A stretch of 64,000 nucleotides of DNA from Ricinus communis (taxonomy: Eukaryota > Streptophyta > Magnoliopsida > Malpighiales > Euphorbiaceae). The translations under genes and the position numbers were made by a program. Where the stretch lies: assembly GCF_019578655.1 (NCBI RefSeq), contig NC_063258.1, forward strand, positions 15,938,802 through 16,002,801, written 5' to 3'. Every line of letters begins with the position of its first letter. Position 1 is the first letter of the stretch. The notes under the pieces were generated by a model. That model ran no database searches. It saw only the letters and a list, made by a program, of their open reading frames with translations, and had not been told where the DNA came from. This document shows, piece by piece, positions 1 to 11,455 of this stretch.

Positions 1-995
1 CATCAAGCCAATCCCCAATGACACTAGTTAGGCTTTTTAATTGCATTCCCATGATTCCTTATGCTAATCCTTGTGTCATGAGGAGTCCTCGTGCCTCGAG
101 GAACAAGGAATGATGGAGATCCTATTGGTGCAAATCAGGAATAGGGATATTTGGGCTTGTCTTGATTTTTGGCGTTCCCTCGTTCCTCCAAAAGATACAA
201 TTGTGATCATTTGGAAGAATGATATCAATACTCGATCAACTAACTTTCTCTCATCACATTTGTCCAAGCATTGGATCAATGCTTATGATTGTCACTTCTA
301 TGTGCTTTAACTCAACACTCTTGTTTATGCTCGCCAAATAAAACCAAACCATCATACAAGACATTGATTAGAAAGAGACGAACAAATGAGAACATAGGTA
401 GGATTTCGAATCCGATAAGGAAAGAAATCACAAGTTCTTTATTCTATTGCATGGCTAAGCGTAAGGATCAAATTAAATTGATTTAAACACAAGGGTAGAT
501 AAAGAAAACAAAAGAAATGAAGGATTTGAGCAATAAGTCTAGGTTTTCAGTAATGCAGGTCTTCATAAGTCTGCAAAGTTCTTGAAAGAACCATAATTTA
601 ATTCTCTGCAAGTTAAAAAAGTGAAATAATATGCTCACTAGCCTCAAATAATCGATTGCATGCGATTTTCATTGTGTGAAAGCCCTCATTCCAGAATAAG
701 AATAAACTAGAAGCTAAATATGATCATATAACTAAGGAAAGATGGATAAACTAAACCAGAGAGGACTTGACTGGTCAACAACTCTCGTAGTCCCAAATTT
801 TATGAGCCAACTTAACAAAGAAAGGGGAAAATTCATGTGGAGATACCTAATAACATTTCAACCCAAATTACTTCATTATATCCATCCTAGACATCAAAAC
901 GCTTGCATTCCTACTTGTATTATGCTTGGATTTATTGAAAACAACACGATTTCTCCCTCACGCGTGTGGATTGCATCTCGTCCTGCTTGATCTCA
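1..995 (+). repeat. ~1-kb unclassified repeat, forward block
   Basis: Reference copy of the repeat family that dominates the window; its orientation is taken as plus. It holds, in order, a segment with the landmark GAGTCCTCGTGCC, a segment ending GCATAAACA in the reverse sense, an AAGTTCTTGAAAGAACC hairpin-like stretch near 580, and a segment with TATGAGCCA near 802. The same order recurs in more than 20 other blocks. Short reading frames here differ between copies and match no family I know, so I do not call a gene. Confidence 0.85.
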
Positions 996-2383
996 TCTGT
1001 TATTAGGTAGAGAGAAATCATCTTGGTTTCGATTAATCCAAGTGTAATACAAGCGGGAATGCAAGCATTTTAAAATTTTGGATTACGAGAGTTGTTGACT
1101 ATCAACTCTGTTGTTCTTGATTTGATATCAATTTAGTCATCTTTCTTTATTTACTTAATCATATTTAGCTTCTAGTTTCTAATTTTATGGAATGAGGGCT
1201 TTCGTACTATAAAAACTGCATGGAACTGATTACTTGAGGCTAATAAACATATTATTTCAGTTTTCTAGCTTGCGGGAAATTGAGTTATATGTTTTTTCAA
1301 GAACTCTGCGAACTTGTCAACACTCATGCTAATGAGCATGGACTTATCCCTCACGTCCTTCCTTTCTTTTCTATTCTCTACGTACCCTTGTGTTTAAATC
1401 AATTCGACTTGATCCTCAAACTTAGTCGTGTGGAAGAGAACAAATAATTCATGATTTCTTTCCTTATTGGATCCGAACTCCTACCTATTTTCTCATTTTG
1501 TTTGTCTCTTTTGTGTGTCTCTTTATAATTTGTATCTAATATGATGGTTTAGTTTTATTTGGTGAGCATAAACAGGATTGTTGAGTTAAAGCGCATGGAA
1601 GCGACAATCATAGGCACTGATCCAAGGCTTGGACAAATGTGAAGAAAAAAATTAGTTGATCAAGTATTGATATCATTCTTCAAATGATCGCAAACGAATC
1701 TTTTGAAGAAAAGAGGGAACACTAAGAATCGAGGCATTGCCCAAACATTCTAATTCAGGATTTACACCATTAAGATCTCCATCATTCCTTATTCCTCCAA
1801 GCATGAGGACTCCTGATGACACAAGGATTGGTGTAAAGAATCATGGTAGTGCAATTGACAAGCTTCACCGAGGGCATTAGCGCTTAGCTTGATGATCAAG
1901 CAGCACGAGACGTAAATCCATGCGTGTAAAGAAGAAATCATGTTGTTTTCAATAAATCTAAGTGTAATACAAGTGGGAATATGATATTTTAAAGTAATAC
2001 AATCGGGAATATGAGCATTATGATGTTTGGGATGCATATAATGAAGTAATTTAGGTCGGAGTGTTATTAGGTATGCCCATGCGAATTTTCTCTTATTTTT
2101 GTTAAGCTGGCTCATAAAATTTGGGATAATGAAAGTTGTTGACCAATCAACTCCTCTATCATTCTTGATTTGACTTCAGTTTATTCATCTTTATTTATGC
2201 ATTGATAAGTTAGCTTCTAGTTTCTTCTTGTTATGGAAAGAGGGCTATCGCGCTATAAAAACTACATGCACCTGAATAATTAAGGCTACTGAGTATATTA
2301 TTTTAGTTTTCTACCTTATGGAGAATTAAGTTATAAGTTCTTTCAAGAACTTTGAGGACTTATGAAGACCCGCACTAGCGAAC
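996..2383 (-). repeat. ~1-kb repeat, reverse blocks (about 1.4 units)
   Basis: Reverse-complement copies of the first block, so the switch near 995 is an inversion junction. Two TATA-like CTATAAAAA motifs near 1207 and 2253 lie 1046 bp apart, giving the unit spacing. The block is cut by gypsy-1a and resumes at 10515. Confidence 0.85.
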
Positions 2384-3086
2384 TGTTAAGAAACTTTAGG
2401 AATAGAAAATATAAATTCTAATAGTTATGAACCCGTATATCATTAACCTAGAAACCCACTAACAAATTGAATCAAATCATAGGATCACTCTAGATTAGAT
2501 TATGAAGTTGATTAATAGAATCAGAACCTAAAGAAAACTAAGTCCTTTAAACCCTAATCCTAGCACGCCATAAAGATAGATTAAATCTTTGATAAGTGTT
2601 AAATGCATTCCACAAGAATACAAGAATCAAGCAAAGGTTGCTTGAACAATGAAATATCATTAATAATCAAAACTTAATGTAACATACAGCCTAGTTCAAG
2701 TTAAATAGTTTTGAAATAAACCCTAGAAGACAACTAATATGAAAAAGACTATTATGCCCTAAATAAACTTAATAAAATTAAACCAAGGCCCATAAGCATA
2801 TTTCGGCCTTAATTGGTTCTCCATGCGCCTGAATCTCCAAGAGATTGAATAAAGCCCAATCTTGATGCTCCTTAATAGCTATAGATCTTGGGCCTCCAAA
2901 TGGACTATCCTTGCTAGCCAAATCTTGTATATAACCATTTAAGGCTTGTTGCAACTTCTTGGCATTGGACCTTGTTATTGGGCCTTGTGGCAAGCCTAAC
3001 CCATCTTTAGCATCCTTAGCTTTCCTTACGTGCTCTCATCAAGCCTGTCATCTTCAAGCTTTTCTTGTGCTAGCCCATCTATGTCA
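2384..3086 (-). repeat. gypsy-1a 3' LTR
   Basis: 703 bp, the same length as its partner at 9812-10514. On the minus strand it starts TGACATAG and ends TTAACA. Positions 2778-2993 encode a polyprotein-like tail with GPITRSNAKKLQQALNG. Confidence 0.93.
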
Positions 3087-3101
3087 TTCCCTCCTTCTTT
3101 T
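3087..3101 (-). other. gypsy-1a polypurine tract
   Basis: On the minus strand AAAGAAGGAGGGAA lies directly against the 3' LTR start. This is the expected primer site for plus-strand DNA synthesis. Confidence 0.85.
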
Positions 3102-3214
3102 GAATGATTCGTCCATGATTCAAGCTCATCATCTATATCAAAAGGAGTTAGATCAACAACATTAAAAGTACCACTTACATTATACTCAACTTGTAAGTCT
3201 ATCTTATATGCATT

Positions 3215-3960
3215 TTAATTGATCTTCTCAAGAAATTGAAACTGACTAGCACTCCTTGGACTCAATTTCGAGTTTCTTTGGTTTGGAAACCTTTCCTTTC
3301 GAAAATAGACCTGAACCAAATCACCAGGCTTGAACACAACTTTCTTTCTTCCTTTGTTTACCCTTTTGGCTATCATTTCAGTTTGCTTCTCAATCCTATC
3401 TTTCACTTGTTTGTGCATCTTCATCACTAAATCTGCCTTGCAAACACCTTCAATACTAACAAGCTTATTAATAGGCAAAGGAATCAAATTAATTGGAGAT
3501 AAAGGATTAAAGCGATACATTATCTGGAATGGTGAAGTATATGTAGTGCTATGAACAACCCTATTATAAATAAATACCACATATGGCAATAAATCTTAAA
3601 AGTCCTAAAAATTAAAGCACAAAGCAATTACACCAAGGTTTTATTAACTACCTTAATTTGACCATCTATTTATGGATCGCATGTAGTAGAAAATAGTACA
3701 TTAGTGCCCAATTTAGCCCACCACGCACGCCAAAAATGCCTCAAAAATTTCACATGCCTATCACTAATAATAGTCTTAGGTACACCATGCAAACACACTA
3801 CTTCCTTAAGAATCGATTCAGCAATATGACATGCATCATCTATTTTATGACAAGGAATGAAATGAGCCATCTTACTAGATCTATCCACAACAACAAATAT
3901 GCTATCTTTACCCTTCCTGGTTCTAGGCAAACCAAGTAAAAATCCATAGACAAATCACTC
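3215..3960 (-). pseudogene. gypsy-1a integrase fragments
   Basis: Integrase core is at 3670-3930, with [18 protein letters not shown] and [14 protein letters not shown], which holds the second catalytic Asp. The core ends in a stop (TAA on the minus strand at 3670-3672). Just after it the expected catalytic Glu codon reads AAG (Lys) at 3652-3654. The C-terminal part follows at 3215-3589, with NPLSPINLIPLP and a basic KPGDLVQVYFRKERFP stretch typical of gypsy integrase tails. The enzyme would insert element cDNA into chromosomes; with a stop and a lost Glu this copy cannot. I see no clear chromodomain. Confidence 0.9.
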
Positions 3961-4136
3961 CAAGGCATATCAAGAATGGGTAAAGGTGCATATAACCCAT
4001 AGGGTTATAATTTGGATTTAGCCTGCATGCAAAAAACACATATATTACAAACCTTTTGTATATCTCGTTTCATGCCAGGCTAAAAGAATTGCTCCAAAAT
4101 AATATCATAGGTCTAACTTATCTTAAAGTGACCCAT

Positions 4137-4640
4137 TCATCCACCACCATGTGCCTCCTTAATCAATAACATATGCAAAGAGAAATTTGGCGCAGACAAT
4201 CGGTTTTTCTTAAACAAAAACCTTTCAAACACATAGAACTCATCAAATGTAGCTCCATTATTACACACATCATACACTATGCCAAAATCTAAATCATTAA
4301 CATACAATTCTTTTATATACTCAAATCCTAATAACTTAGAATTAAGAGTATTAAGAAGTGCATACCTTTGAGATAAAGCATCATCAACCACATTTTCCTT
4401 ACTTTTCTTATACTTGATCATGCATGGAAAGGTCCCAATAATTTCCATCCACTTTGCATGCCTTCCATTTAGCTTGTCTTGCCCTTTAAGATTCCTTAAA
4501 CATTCATGATCTGTGTGTATTACAAACTCATTTAGCCTCAAATAATGTTGCCAAGTTTGCATTGCACAAACCAATGCATATAGCTCCTTATCATTTGTTG
4601 GGTACCTCGATGATGCCCTATTCAACTTCTCACTAAAGTA
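4137..4640 (-). pseudogene. gypsy-1a RNase H and integrase zinc-finger start
   Basis: A 162-residue frame. RNase H residues are visible: [12 protein letters not shown] (Glu), VIHTDHECL (Asp), and [11 protein letters not shown] where NVVADALS is usual. It runs on into [10 protein letters not shown], the start of the integrase HHCC finger, and then breaks. This domain removes the RNA strand during reverse transcription. It lies between reverse transcriptase and integrase, as in all Ty3/gypsy elements. Confidence 0.9.
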
Positions 4641-4989
4641 ACATATGGGTCTTCCCTATTGCATCAAAATAGCCCCAACTCCACTGTCACTAGCATTACA
4701 TTCAATCTCAAAGGTCATATCAAAGTTAGGTAAAATCAATAAAGGTGCATTACACAATTTGTCTTTAAGTAAATTAAATGCATGTTCTTGTGCATCATCC
4801 CAATGGAAACCCAACATTCTTTTTTACTAACTCATTCAATGGTGCGTCTAAGCTACTAAAGTCCCTAATGAAACCGCCTATAAAAGCTATCCAAACCATG
4901 GAAACTTCTAACTTGGCTAATGTTTTGAGGTATCGGTCATTGTTTGATAGCTTTAGCATTTTCTTCATCAACCTCTAAACCATTAGAAC

Positions 4990-5580
4990 TAACTACAAAG
5001 CCAATAAAAATGACTCGATCTAAACAAAAACTACACTTTTTAAGATTGGCAAATAGCCTCTCCTTCCTAAGACACATTTAACATGAAAAACATGATCATC
5101 AAGATTCTTAGAATAAATTAAGATGTCATCAAAATATACAATTATAAATTTACCAAGAAATTCACGAAATATATGGTTCATTAATCTCATGAATGTACCA
5201 GGTGCATTTGTTAACCTAAATGGCATAACTAACCACTTATATAGACCATATCTGTTCTTGAAAGCCATTATAAACTCATCCCCAGTTTTCATGCGAATCT
5301 GATAGTACCCACTTTGCAAATCTATATTAGTAGAAAGACATGCACCATGTAGCTTATCAAGCATACCATCTAACCTAGGGATAGGATGATAATACTTTAC
5401 CATTATTTTGTTAATTGCACGTCAGTCTACACACATTCACCACGTGCCATCCTTATTTGAAACCAAAATTACTAGAACTGCACAAGGACTTAAGCTCTCA
5501 CACGCATACCCATTTGCCATTAGCTCATCCACTTACCATCGAAGCTCCTTTGTTTCCTCATGATTGCTTCAATAGGCTAG
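4990..5580 (-). pseudogene. gypsy-1a reverse transcriptase fragment
   Basis: The best-kept frame is 5020-5403 (127 residues). It contains [43 protein letters not shown] and the YFDDILIYS catalytic motif at about 5121-5147. Upstream fingers-domain sequence is present but out of frame. The enzyme copies element RNA into DNA. Motifs place it firmly in Ty3/gypsy; I do not assign a clade. Confidence 0.92.
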
Positions 5581-5581
5581 T

Positions 5582-6007
5582 CTATTTTGGTATGGCAACC
5601 CTTGGCATGAAGTTGATTTGATGTTCTAAACCCCTTTCTGTTGGTAAACCAGTTGGCATTTCTTCAAGGAAAACATCATCAAACTCCTGTAAAAGGTTAG
5701 CAAGTATACTCGACAAGGAAATATCAAGATCAACAGTGTTCAAATATAAATTTGTATAAGTAACCGAAAACACTACCCTATCAGTATGGAGTGCATGCCT
5801 AATCTCACCTTCTTTAGCCAATAAACTACCTTTTTTTAGTTTAGGTTGCTCACTTGCTTGATTACCACTATCTTTACCATTCTTGGGTGGTTCAATAACA
5901 CGCTTGCCATTTTCAATGTCAATCCTTTCTTTCTCTAATTTACTTTGGTCATCATACACTTCCTTGGGAGAAAGAGGTGTCAATGTAACTTTTCTCCCTT
6001 CCTTCAC
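5582..6007 (-). pseudogene. gypsy-1a protease-RT linker
   Basis: A 141-residue frame. It holds PLSPKEVYDDQSKLEKERI, a Lys/Glu-rich linker, then FDDVFLEEMPTGLP, the usual lead-in to gypsy reverse transcriptase. The same linker appears in gypsy-1b near 26080-26300. Confidence 0.85.
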
Positions 6008-6009
6008 AA

Positions 6010-6300
6010 AACTATAGCTATTTAGAAAGCCATCATGATGAGCTTTTCTATCAAATTGCCATGGTTAACCTAACAAGATATGGCATGCATGCATTGGCAC
6101 TAGATCCCATAGTGCCTCATATGTGTACCTATCTCTTGTGAAGGGTACAAAAACCTGCTTATTCACCTTAATCTCACCGTAATTGTTAAGCCATAACAAT
6201 TTATATAGTATAGGATGAGGTATCAAGTTCAGCCCTAGTTTTTCCACCATTGTAACACTAGCAACATTAGTACAACTTCCACTATCAATGATAAAGATAC
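6010..6300 (-). pseudogene. gypsy-1a aspartic protease fragment
   Basis: On the minus strand near 6265-6297 the sequence reads IIDSGSCTN, keeping the D-S-G active site, followed by MVEKLGL. Then comes LLWLNNYGEIKVNKQVFVPF and HILLG (6065-6250). This protease would cut the Gag-Pol polyprotein. The catalytic triad is intact, but stops separate it from its neighbours. Confidence 0.85.
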
Positions 6301-6499
6301 AATTCTTACCTTATACATGGCACCTAGTGTGGAAAATATTGTTCCTTTCCTGCTGCATATCATCATCATCCTTCATTTACGCACTGAGTGTATGCCTAGA
6401 AAATAAAAGATCACCCCTCATTGGCTCTTCAACACCATCGTCACTGCAATCTCCTAATTATGGAATTTCGTCCTCACTTTTGAATTCAATCTAGCCATG

Positions 6500-7422
6500 C
6501 TCTCTAAACACCATAGCTCGCCAATTTGGGCATGAGCAAGCAATGTGTCCATTTCCTAAGCACTTGAAGCACTTAATATCTCTGTTTCTACTTTTGTTCA
6601 ATTCAGGTTTAGTTTGTTCTTTAGTGTCCGAACTCCCTTCTGCTTTGTTATCCTACAAAACATATTTGTTATCATCTTGTTTACCTCCTTTTCTAGAGCT
6701 ATTCCAATTTGATTTGGAACTAGAACTACCATTTAAGTCATTCTTTGCTGCCCATCTCAGTTTGAGTTATTTTTCCACTTTGATGGTAATGTGCACCATT
6801 TCATCAATCTCCACATAATATTGTAACTCAATCCTATCAGCAAATTCTTTATTTAACCCTTTAAGGAAACGTGCTATTGTGGCTTCTATATCCTCCACTA
6901 AGCCCAGCCTAGTCATCAACATCTCCATTTCCTTAAAGTAATCTTCAACACACTTTGTACCTTGCCTTAAGCATTGAAGTCTTTGATGCAACTCCCTTTG
7001 GTGATGCAAAGGTACAAATCTCTTCTTCACAATATTCTTAAGAGCCACCTAATTGTTAATTGGCTCTTCCATGTTTCTTCTCCTATTCACTACCATCTGC
7101 TTATACCACATACTAGCATAGTCACTAAAATGACTAACCACCAATCTTATCTGCTTCTCATCCAAGAAATTATGACAATTAAAGATATAATCAACCCTTT
7201 TTCCCCACTATAAATAGGCTTTAAGATTATATTTACCTACAAAGTTGGGTATCGTTACCATAATTAAAATGACTAACCACCATAATTGTCACCAACTCTA
7301 CCCAAGTTAGGTTTCGCCTAGCTCCTATACCCACACCATAATTGACATTATATCCTCCTCTACTAGCTCCTATGGATGCAGGATTATCATGATCGTCATA
7401 AAGTTGATAATCATATCTATCA
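6500..7422 (-). pseudogene. gypsy-1a gag, central and C-terminal part
   Basis: The gag core is at 6767-7048, with LKGLNKEFADRIELQYYVEIDEM. A complete CCHC knuckle (KCFKCLGNGHI...C) lies at about 6522-6575. A Gly/Asn-rich stretch near 7233-7420 matches GVGIGAR in gypsy-1b. Gag packages element RNA. The reading frame is broken in several places and cut at 7422/7423 by a solo LTR. Confidence 0.88.
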
Positions 7423-8225
7423 TGATACAACAAAGACAAGAACTACAAATGGGCTTAATTAAAGATGTTTGGAGTGTTCAAACACAATAAGGCTTAGTCC
7501 AAGGTTTTGAATTGCAAAAAGGGACCAAAATCATCAATTTAGTGCCATAAGTTTGGACCGAACTCAAAGGCAAAATATAATTCATTGGAAGCCTTTATAT
7601 TTTCATTTTTATTAGGTTTTCTTAAGTTAGGGTGTGATTAGTTATCATTTGGAGTTATCAATAGACACACATGATTAGTTATAATTTGGAGTTACAAAGT
7701 GGATGCACGTGATTAGTTGTCATTTGGGAGTTACAAAATGATTGCCATCATTGTAAAAACAACCACTTTTAATGAGTTTTAATGGGAATTAAAGGGGACA
7801 GTGTGGGAAAGCACAAAAGACATCCATTTAGGGTTCTTTGTCTTGTTTTGGCTATAAATATCAAAGCCAAATTCATTTGTAAGAAATCAATTGATGAATG
7901 ATAATCTTTATTTGCTCTTTGTGAGTGTTTCTACTTAAGTTATTGCATGAGCTTTGAACTTATCAAACTATTTTTAGTTTGTGGCATTCTCTAACCAAAA
8001 TCTTGTGTTTAATTCTTAACTTATCAAATCATACTTGGTTTGTGGCGTTTGGAGTTAAATTCAAGTGCTAGTTTCATTATTGGAAGTAGTTTTCCCTAAC
8101 TTCACTTGACGAGATCCTTTGGTTCTAGAATCATCTTGATTGGAAGGTCTTTTCTTGCATTTCATATGTATCATAACTTATTGATTATTAGGGTGTATGG
8201 TTGCTAAGATGATGATTTCCTATCA
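7423..8225 (+). mobile_element. 803-bp solo LTR inserted in gypsy-1a gag
   Basis: It begins TGATACAAC and ends CCTATCA (TG...CA, TATCA-type ends), with the target duplication TATCA at 7418-7422 and 8226-8230. Removing it and one duplication restores the gag sequence seen in gypsy-1b near 24843. A GGCTATAAATA box at about 7850 suggests plus-strand transcription. Family unknown; no internal region remains, so LTR-LTR recombination is the likely origin. Confidence 0.9.
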
Positions 8226-8531
8226 TATCATTTCCAATAGGTTCTTGTCTATGATTACCTTGCCCTACATCCACTCCAACATTGTGCCTGTTAACATTAT
8301 TCCCTTCAAGTGCAGCAATTTCATCTATAAGGGTTCTTTGGTTAGCCTCCATAGTCTAGTCATCTCCCTTGTATCTAACTCAAACCTTTGTAACCTCTCA
8401 TTCAAAGTAGTTACGTTTCGTTATAATCTCTTATTCTCATGCATTTTTAGGAAAGGAATCCTAGGTTGTTGTATCCTAGCCTCATTATCATTGCCACCAT
8501 TACTACCATTTGAATCACTTGATATGGCTGC
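8226..8531 (-). pseudogene. gypsy-1a gag N-terminal part, start codon lost
   Basis: The reverse complement matches the gypsy-1b gag start (SNGSNGGNDNEARMQQ region). Where gypsy-1b has ATG at 24559, this copy has ATA (8523-8525 on the minus strand), so initiation is lost. The remainder of gag lies beyond the solo LTR. Confidence 0.85.
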
Positions 8532-9797
8532 AATAAAAGGTTAGAAAAACAATAAAATAAAATAAATAAAAACTAAAGTCCTCACACACTCCCTTACGTG
8601 TTTGCTCTCAAATAATGGGGATGTTCGCTCATGTTTCACACTACTAATTATGTTCGCACAAGGTTAAACTTCATATCGCTCAAGCTTGTTTTCAAATATT
8701 CTTGTGTGAATAAAGAATCACTACATATTCTATCACTCTTTTTGTAGTACACAAGAATCAAAGATTAAAACACTTATTTGAAGCAAACGTTAAATTTTAA
8801 GAAAGTATCAAGATTGTGTTCGGATTAAAAAATTAGGCATCAAAGAGTAAAGAAACTCAAAAGGAAGTGAATGACATATAAAGAAGTTATCTAGAAGCAA
8901 TAATATGTAAAATGGAAACAAGAAAAAGGTAAGAAGCAAATCGTTAAGTTTTAAAGAAATTCTCTCTCCAACTTTTAATGACTCAAGAACACTAGAAAGC
9001 AACTAAAGAAACAAAGAACATATGAATTAAAGACTCAAAGCATACAAGAATCAAGAAAATACGTGCAAGAATATCAAGACTCTAATTCGGCCTAATAAAA
9101 AAGATACACCCTAAACAACTTTGATTTGATGAAACTCAATGAAAAATATTAAAGATGCAATGGACATGTGAAAGAAATAGAAATTAAGACTCAAGAAATA
9201 AGAAAAACAATCAAGAATCTAAAATACCCAATTCGGCTATTTTTTAATTTTTTATGTTATAACATAATTGAATCAATCATGAATGATGAAAAAAATAAGA
9301 AAACAATATAAAACACTGAAGAAACAAAATTATAAGAAAAGAATTGAAGAAAAAACTTCAAGAAAGCAATATTGCAATTCGGGTTCTTGTATCCTTTTTT
9401 TGAACAAACAACAACCAAAATCCAATTTTAAGCTCGAAGACCCATCTAAGACCTTCAATAATGTTGTTATAATCAATAAGGGATTAGATCAAAAGCAAAC
9501 TCTACAAAAAAAAATCGACCAAAATTGCTTGAACAACCCTTGCACACCAATTCTCTCAATTCTGCCCAAACGCTTAAGAACAAGTAAAAAGAAGAAAAGA
9601 AGGAGATTGAACTATAAAAATATAATCTCATATTCTAATTGCTTGCTGATACCATGAATTTTCTCCTTCTTTTGACAACACAACTGTAACTCCACTCCAA
9701 TATCTCTAAGAAGCTAAAATACCTTCACAAATACTTAAAGAAACAACTAAATAACTTAAAAGGACAAGGATATGCAATTTGATTTCTAAGAGCTAAA
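8532..9797 (-). other. gypsy-1a 5' untranslated leader
   Basis: About 1.27 kb of AT-rich, Lys/Asn-codon-like sequence between primer site and gag. I see no conserved domain. In gypsy-1b the same interval is only about 0.3 kb (24243-24558), so this leader either gained sequence or was lost from the other copy. Confidence 0.55.
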
Positions 9798-9809
9798 GCT
9801 TTGATACCA
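9798..9809 (-). other. gypsy-1a primer-binding site
   Basis: The minus strand reads TGGTATCAAAGC, one base from the TGGTATCAGAGC match to plant initiator Met-tRNA, two bases from the LTR end. Confidence 0.88.
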
Positions 9810-9811
9810 AA

Positions 9812-10514
9812 TGTTAAGAACCTTTAAGAATAGAATATACGAACTCTAATAGTTATGAACCTGTATATCACTAACCTAGACCTACTAACAGATTGAATAA
9901 AATCATAGGATCACTCTAGATTAGATTATAAAGTTGATCAATAGAATTAGAACCTAAAGAAAACTAAGTCCTTTAAACCCTAATCCTAGCATACCACAAA
10001 GATAGATCAAATCTTTGATAAGTGTAAAATGCATTCAACAAGAATACAAGAATTCAACCAAAGGTTGCTAAAACAATGAAATATAATTAATAATCAAAAC
10101 TTAAAGTAACATACGGCTTGGTTCAAGTTAAATAGACTTGATACAAACCCTAGAAGAAAACTAATAAGAAAAAGATGATTCTACCCTAAATAAACTTAAT
10201 AAAACTAAACCAAGGCCTACAAGCATATTTTGGCCCTAATTGGTTCTCCATAGGCTTGAACCTTCAATAGATTGAATAAAGCCCAATGTTGATGCTCCTT
10301 AATAGTTATGGATCTTGGGCCTTCAAATGAACTCTCCTTGCTAGCCCATTCTTGTATATAACCATTTAAGGCTTGTTGCAACTTCTTGGCTCTAGATATT
10401 GTTATTGGGCCTTATGGCAAGCTTAGCCCATCTTTAGCATTCTTAGGTTTCCTTGCGTGCTCCTCATCAAGCCAATCATATTCAACCTTTTGTTGTACTA
10501 GCCCATCCGTATCA
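9812..10514 (-). repeat. gypsy-1a 5' LTR
   Basis: 703 bp, homologous along its length to 2384-3086 and to 23524-24228. On the minus strand it starts TGATACGGATGG and ends TTCTTAACA. Confidence 0.93.
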
Positions 10515-11244
10515 CGAACCTGGACTTATCGCTCACATCTTTCCTTTCTTTTATGTTCTTTGTCTACCCTATTGTTTAAATCAATTTGATTTGATCCTTA
10601 TGCTTAGACAAAGAAGAGAATAAATAACTTGCTATTTCTTTCTTTATCATATCCAAACTCCAAACTATGTTCTCATTTGTTCGTCTCTTTCTAATCTTTG
10701 TCTTGTTTTATGGTTTACTTTTATTTGGCGAGCATAAACAAGAGTCTTGAGTTAAAGTGTGTAGAAGCGACAATCATAGGCATTGATCCAATGCTTGGAT
10801 AAATGCGAAGAAATAAAATTAGTTGATTGAGTATTGATATCATTCTCTGAATGATTGTGGAAGAATCTCTTGGAGGAAAGAGGGAATGCCGAGAATTGAG
10901 ACATGCCCAAATATTCTGATTTAAGATTTGCACCATAGGGATCTCCATCATTCCTTGTTCCTCCAGGCACGAGGACTCCCAAAGACCCAAGGATTGACAT
11001 AAGGAATCGTGGGAATGCAATTGATAAGCTTGATTGGTGGCATTGGGGCTTAGCTTGATAATCAAGTAGGACGAGATGTATATCCATGTGCATTAGTGAG
11101 ATATCATGTTGGTTTTCATTAATCCAAGTGTTATACAAGTGGGAATGCAAGCGTTTTGATGTTTGGGACGCATATAAAGAAGTAATTTGAGTCGGGGTGT
11201 TATTGGGTAGGCCCTTGCAGATTATCCCTTATTTTTGTTAAGCT
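10515..11244 (-). repeat. ~1-kb repeat, reverse block
   Basis: Continues the block broken at 2383. It starts with the CGAAC target duplication and carries the GAGCATAAACA landmark near 10731. Confidence 0.85.
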
Positions 11245-11455
11245 ATGCTATGGAACCACCATAAATAAGCTTGAGAACCCTTTTTGAATTGCGGACCCCT
11301 AACATATTAACATGAAAACCCCAAGAACTAATTTGGTTGAAACCCTAAGAAAGGTTAGAATACAGATTTCTTAGAAAGATAATCAAGGGTTAGAACCTAA
11401 GGAAAACTAAGTCCCTTAAACCCCAATTGCATGTACGCCACAAGAATTAGATTTA
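11245..11455 (-). mobile_element. LTR-B remnant (3' end, reverse)
   Basis: The reverse complement matches the last ~200 bp of the LTR-B solo LTR at 21866-22779, including GTGTTGGGG-like and AAGCTTATTTATGG stretches. It is truncated on its right side. Confidence 0.8.

Larger units (their letters stand above)
2384..10514 (-). mobile_element. gypsy-1a: full-length, decayed Ty3/gypsy LTR retrotransposon
   Basis: Both ends are defined. LTRs of 703 bp each run TGTTAAG...CA, and the 5-bp target duplication CGAAC sits at 2379-2383 and 10515-10519. Read on the minus strand the order is 5' LTR, Met-tRNA primer site, gag with a CCHC knuckle, protease, reverse transcriptase, RNase H, integrase, purine-rich tract, 3' LTR: the Ty3/gypsy order. 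Coding is broken by stops and frameshifts, and gag is split by a solo LTR. By eye roughly one site in ten differs between the first 150 bases of the two LTRs, so the insertion is old. It landed inside the ~1-kb repeat. Confidence 0.95.

Noticed and set aside
9283..9657. 124-codon Lys/Asn-rich open frame
   Set aside because: Falls in the noncoding leader of gypsy-1a, on the strand opposite to the element, with composition typical of AT-rich DNA.
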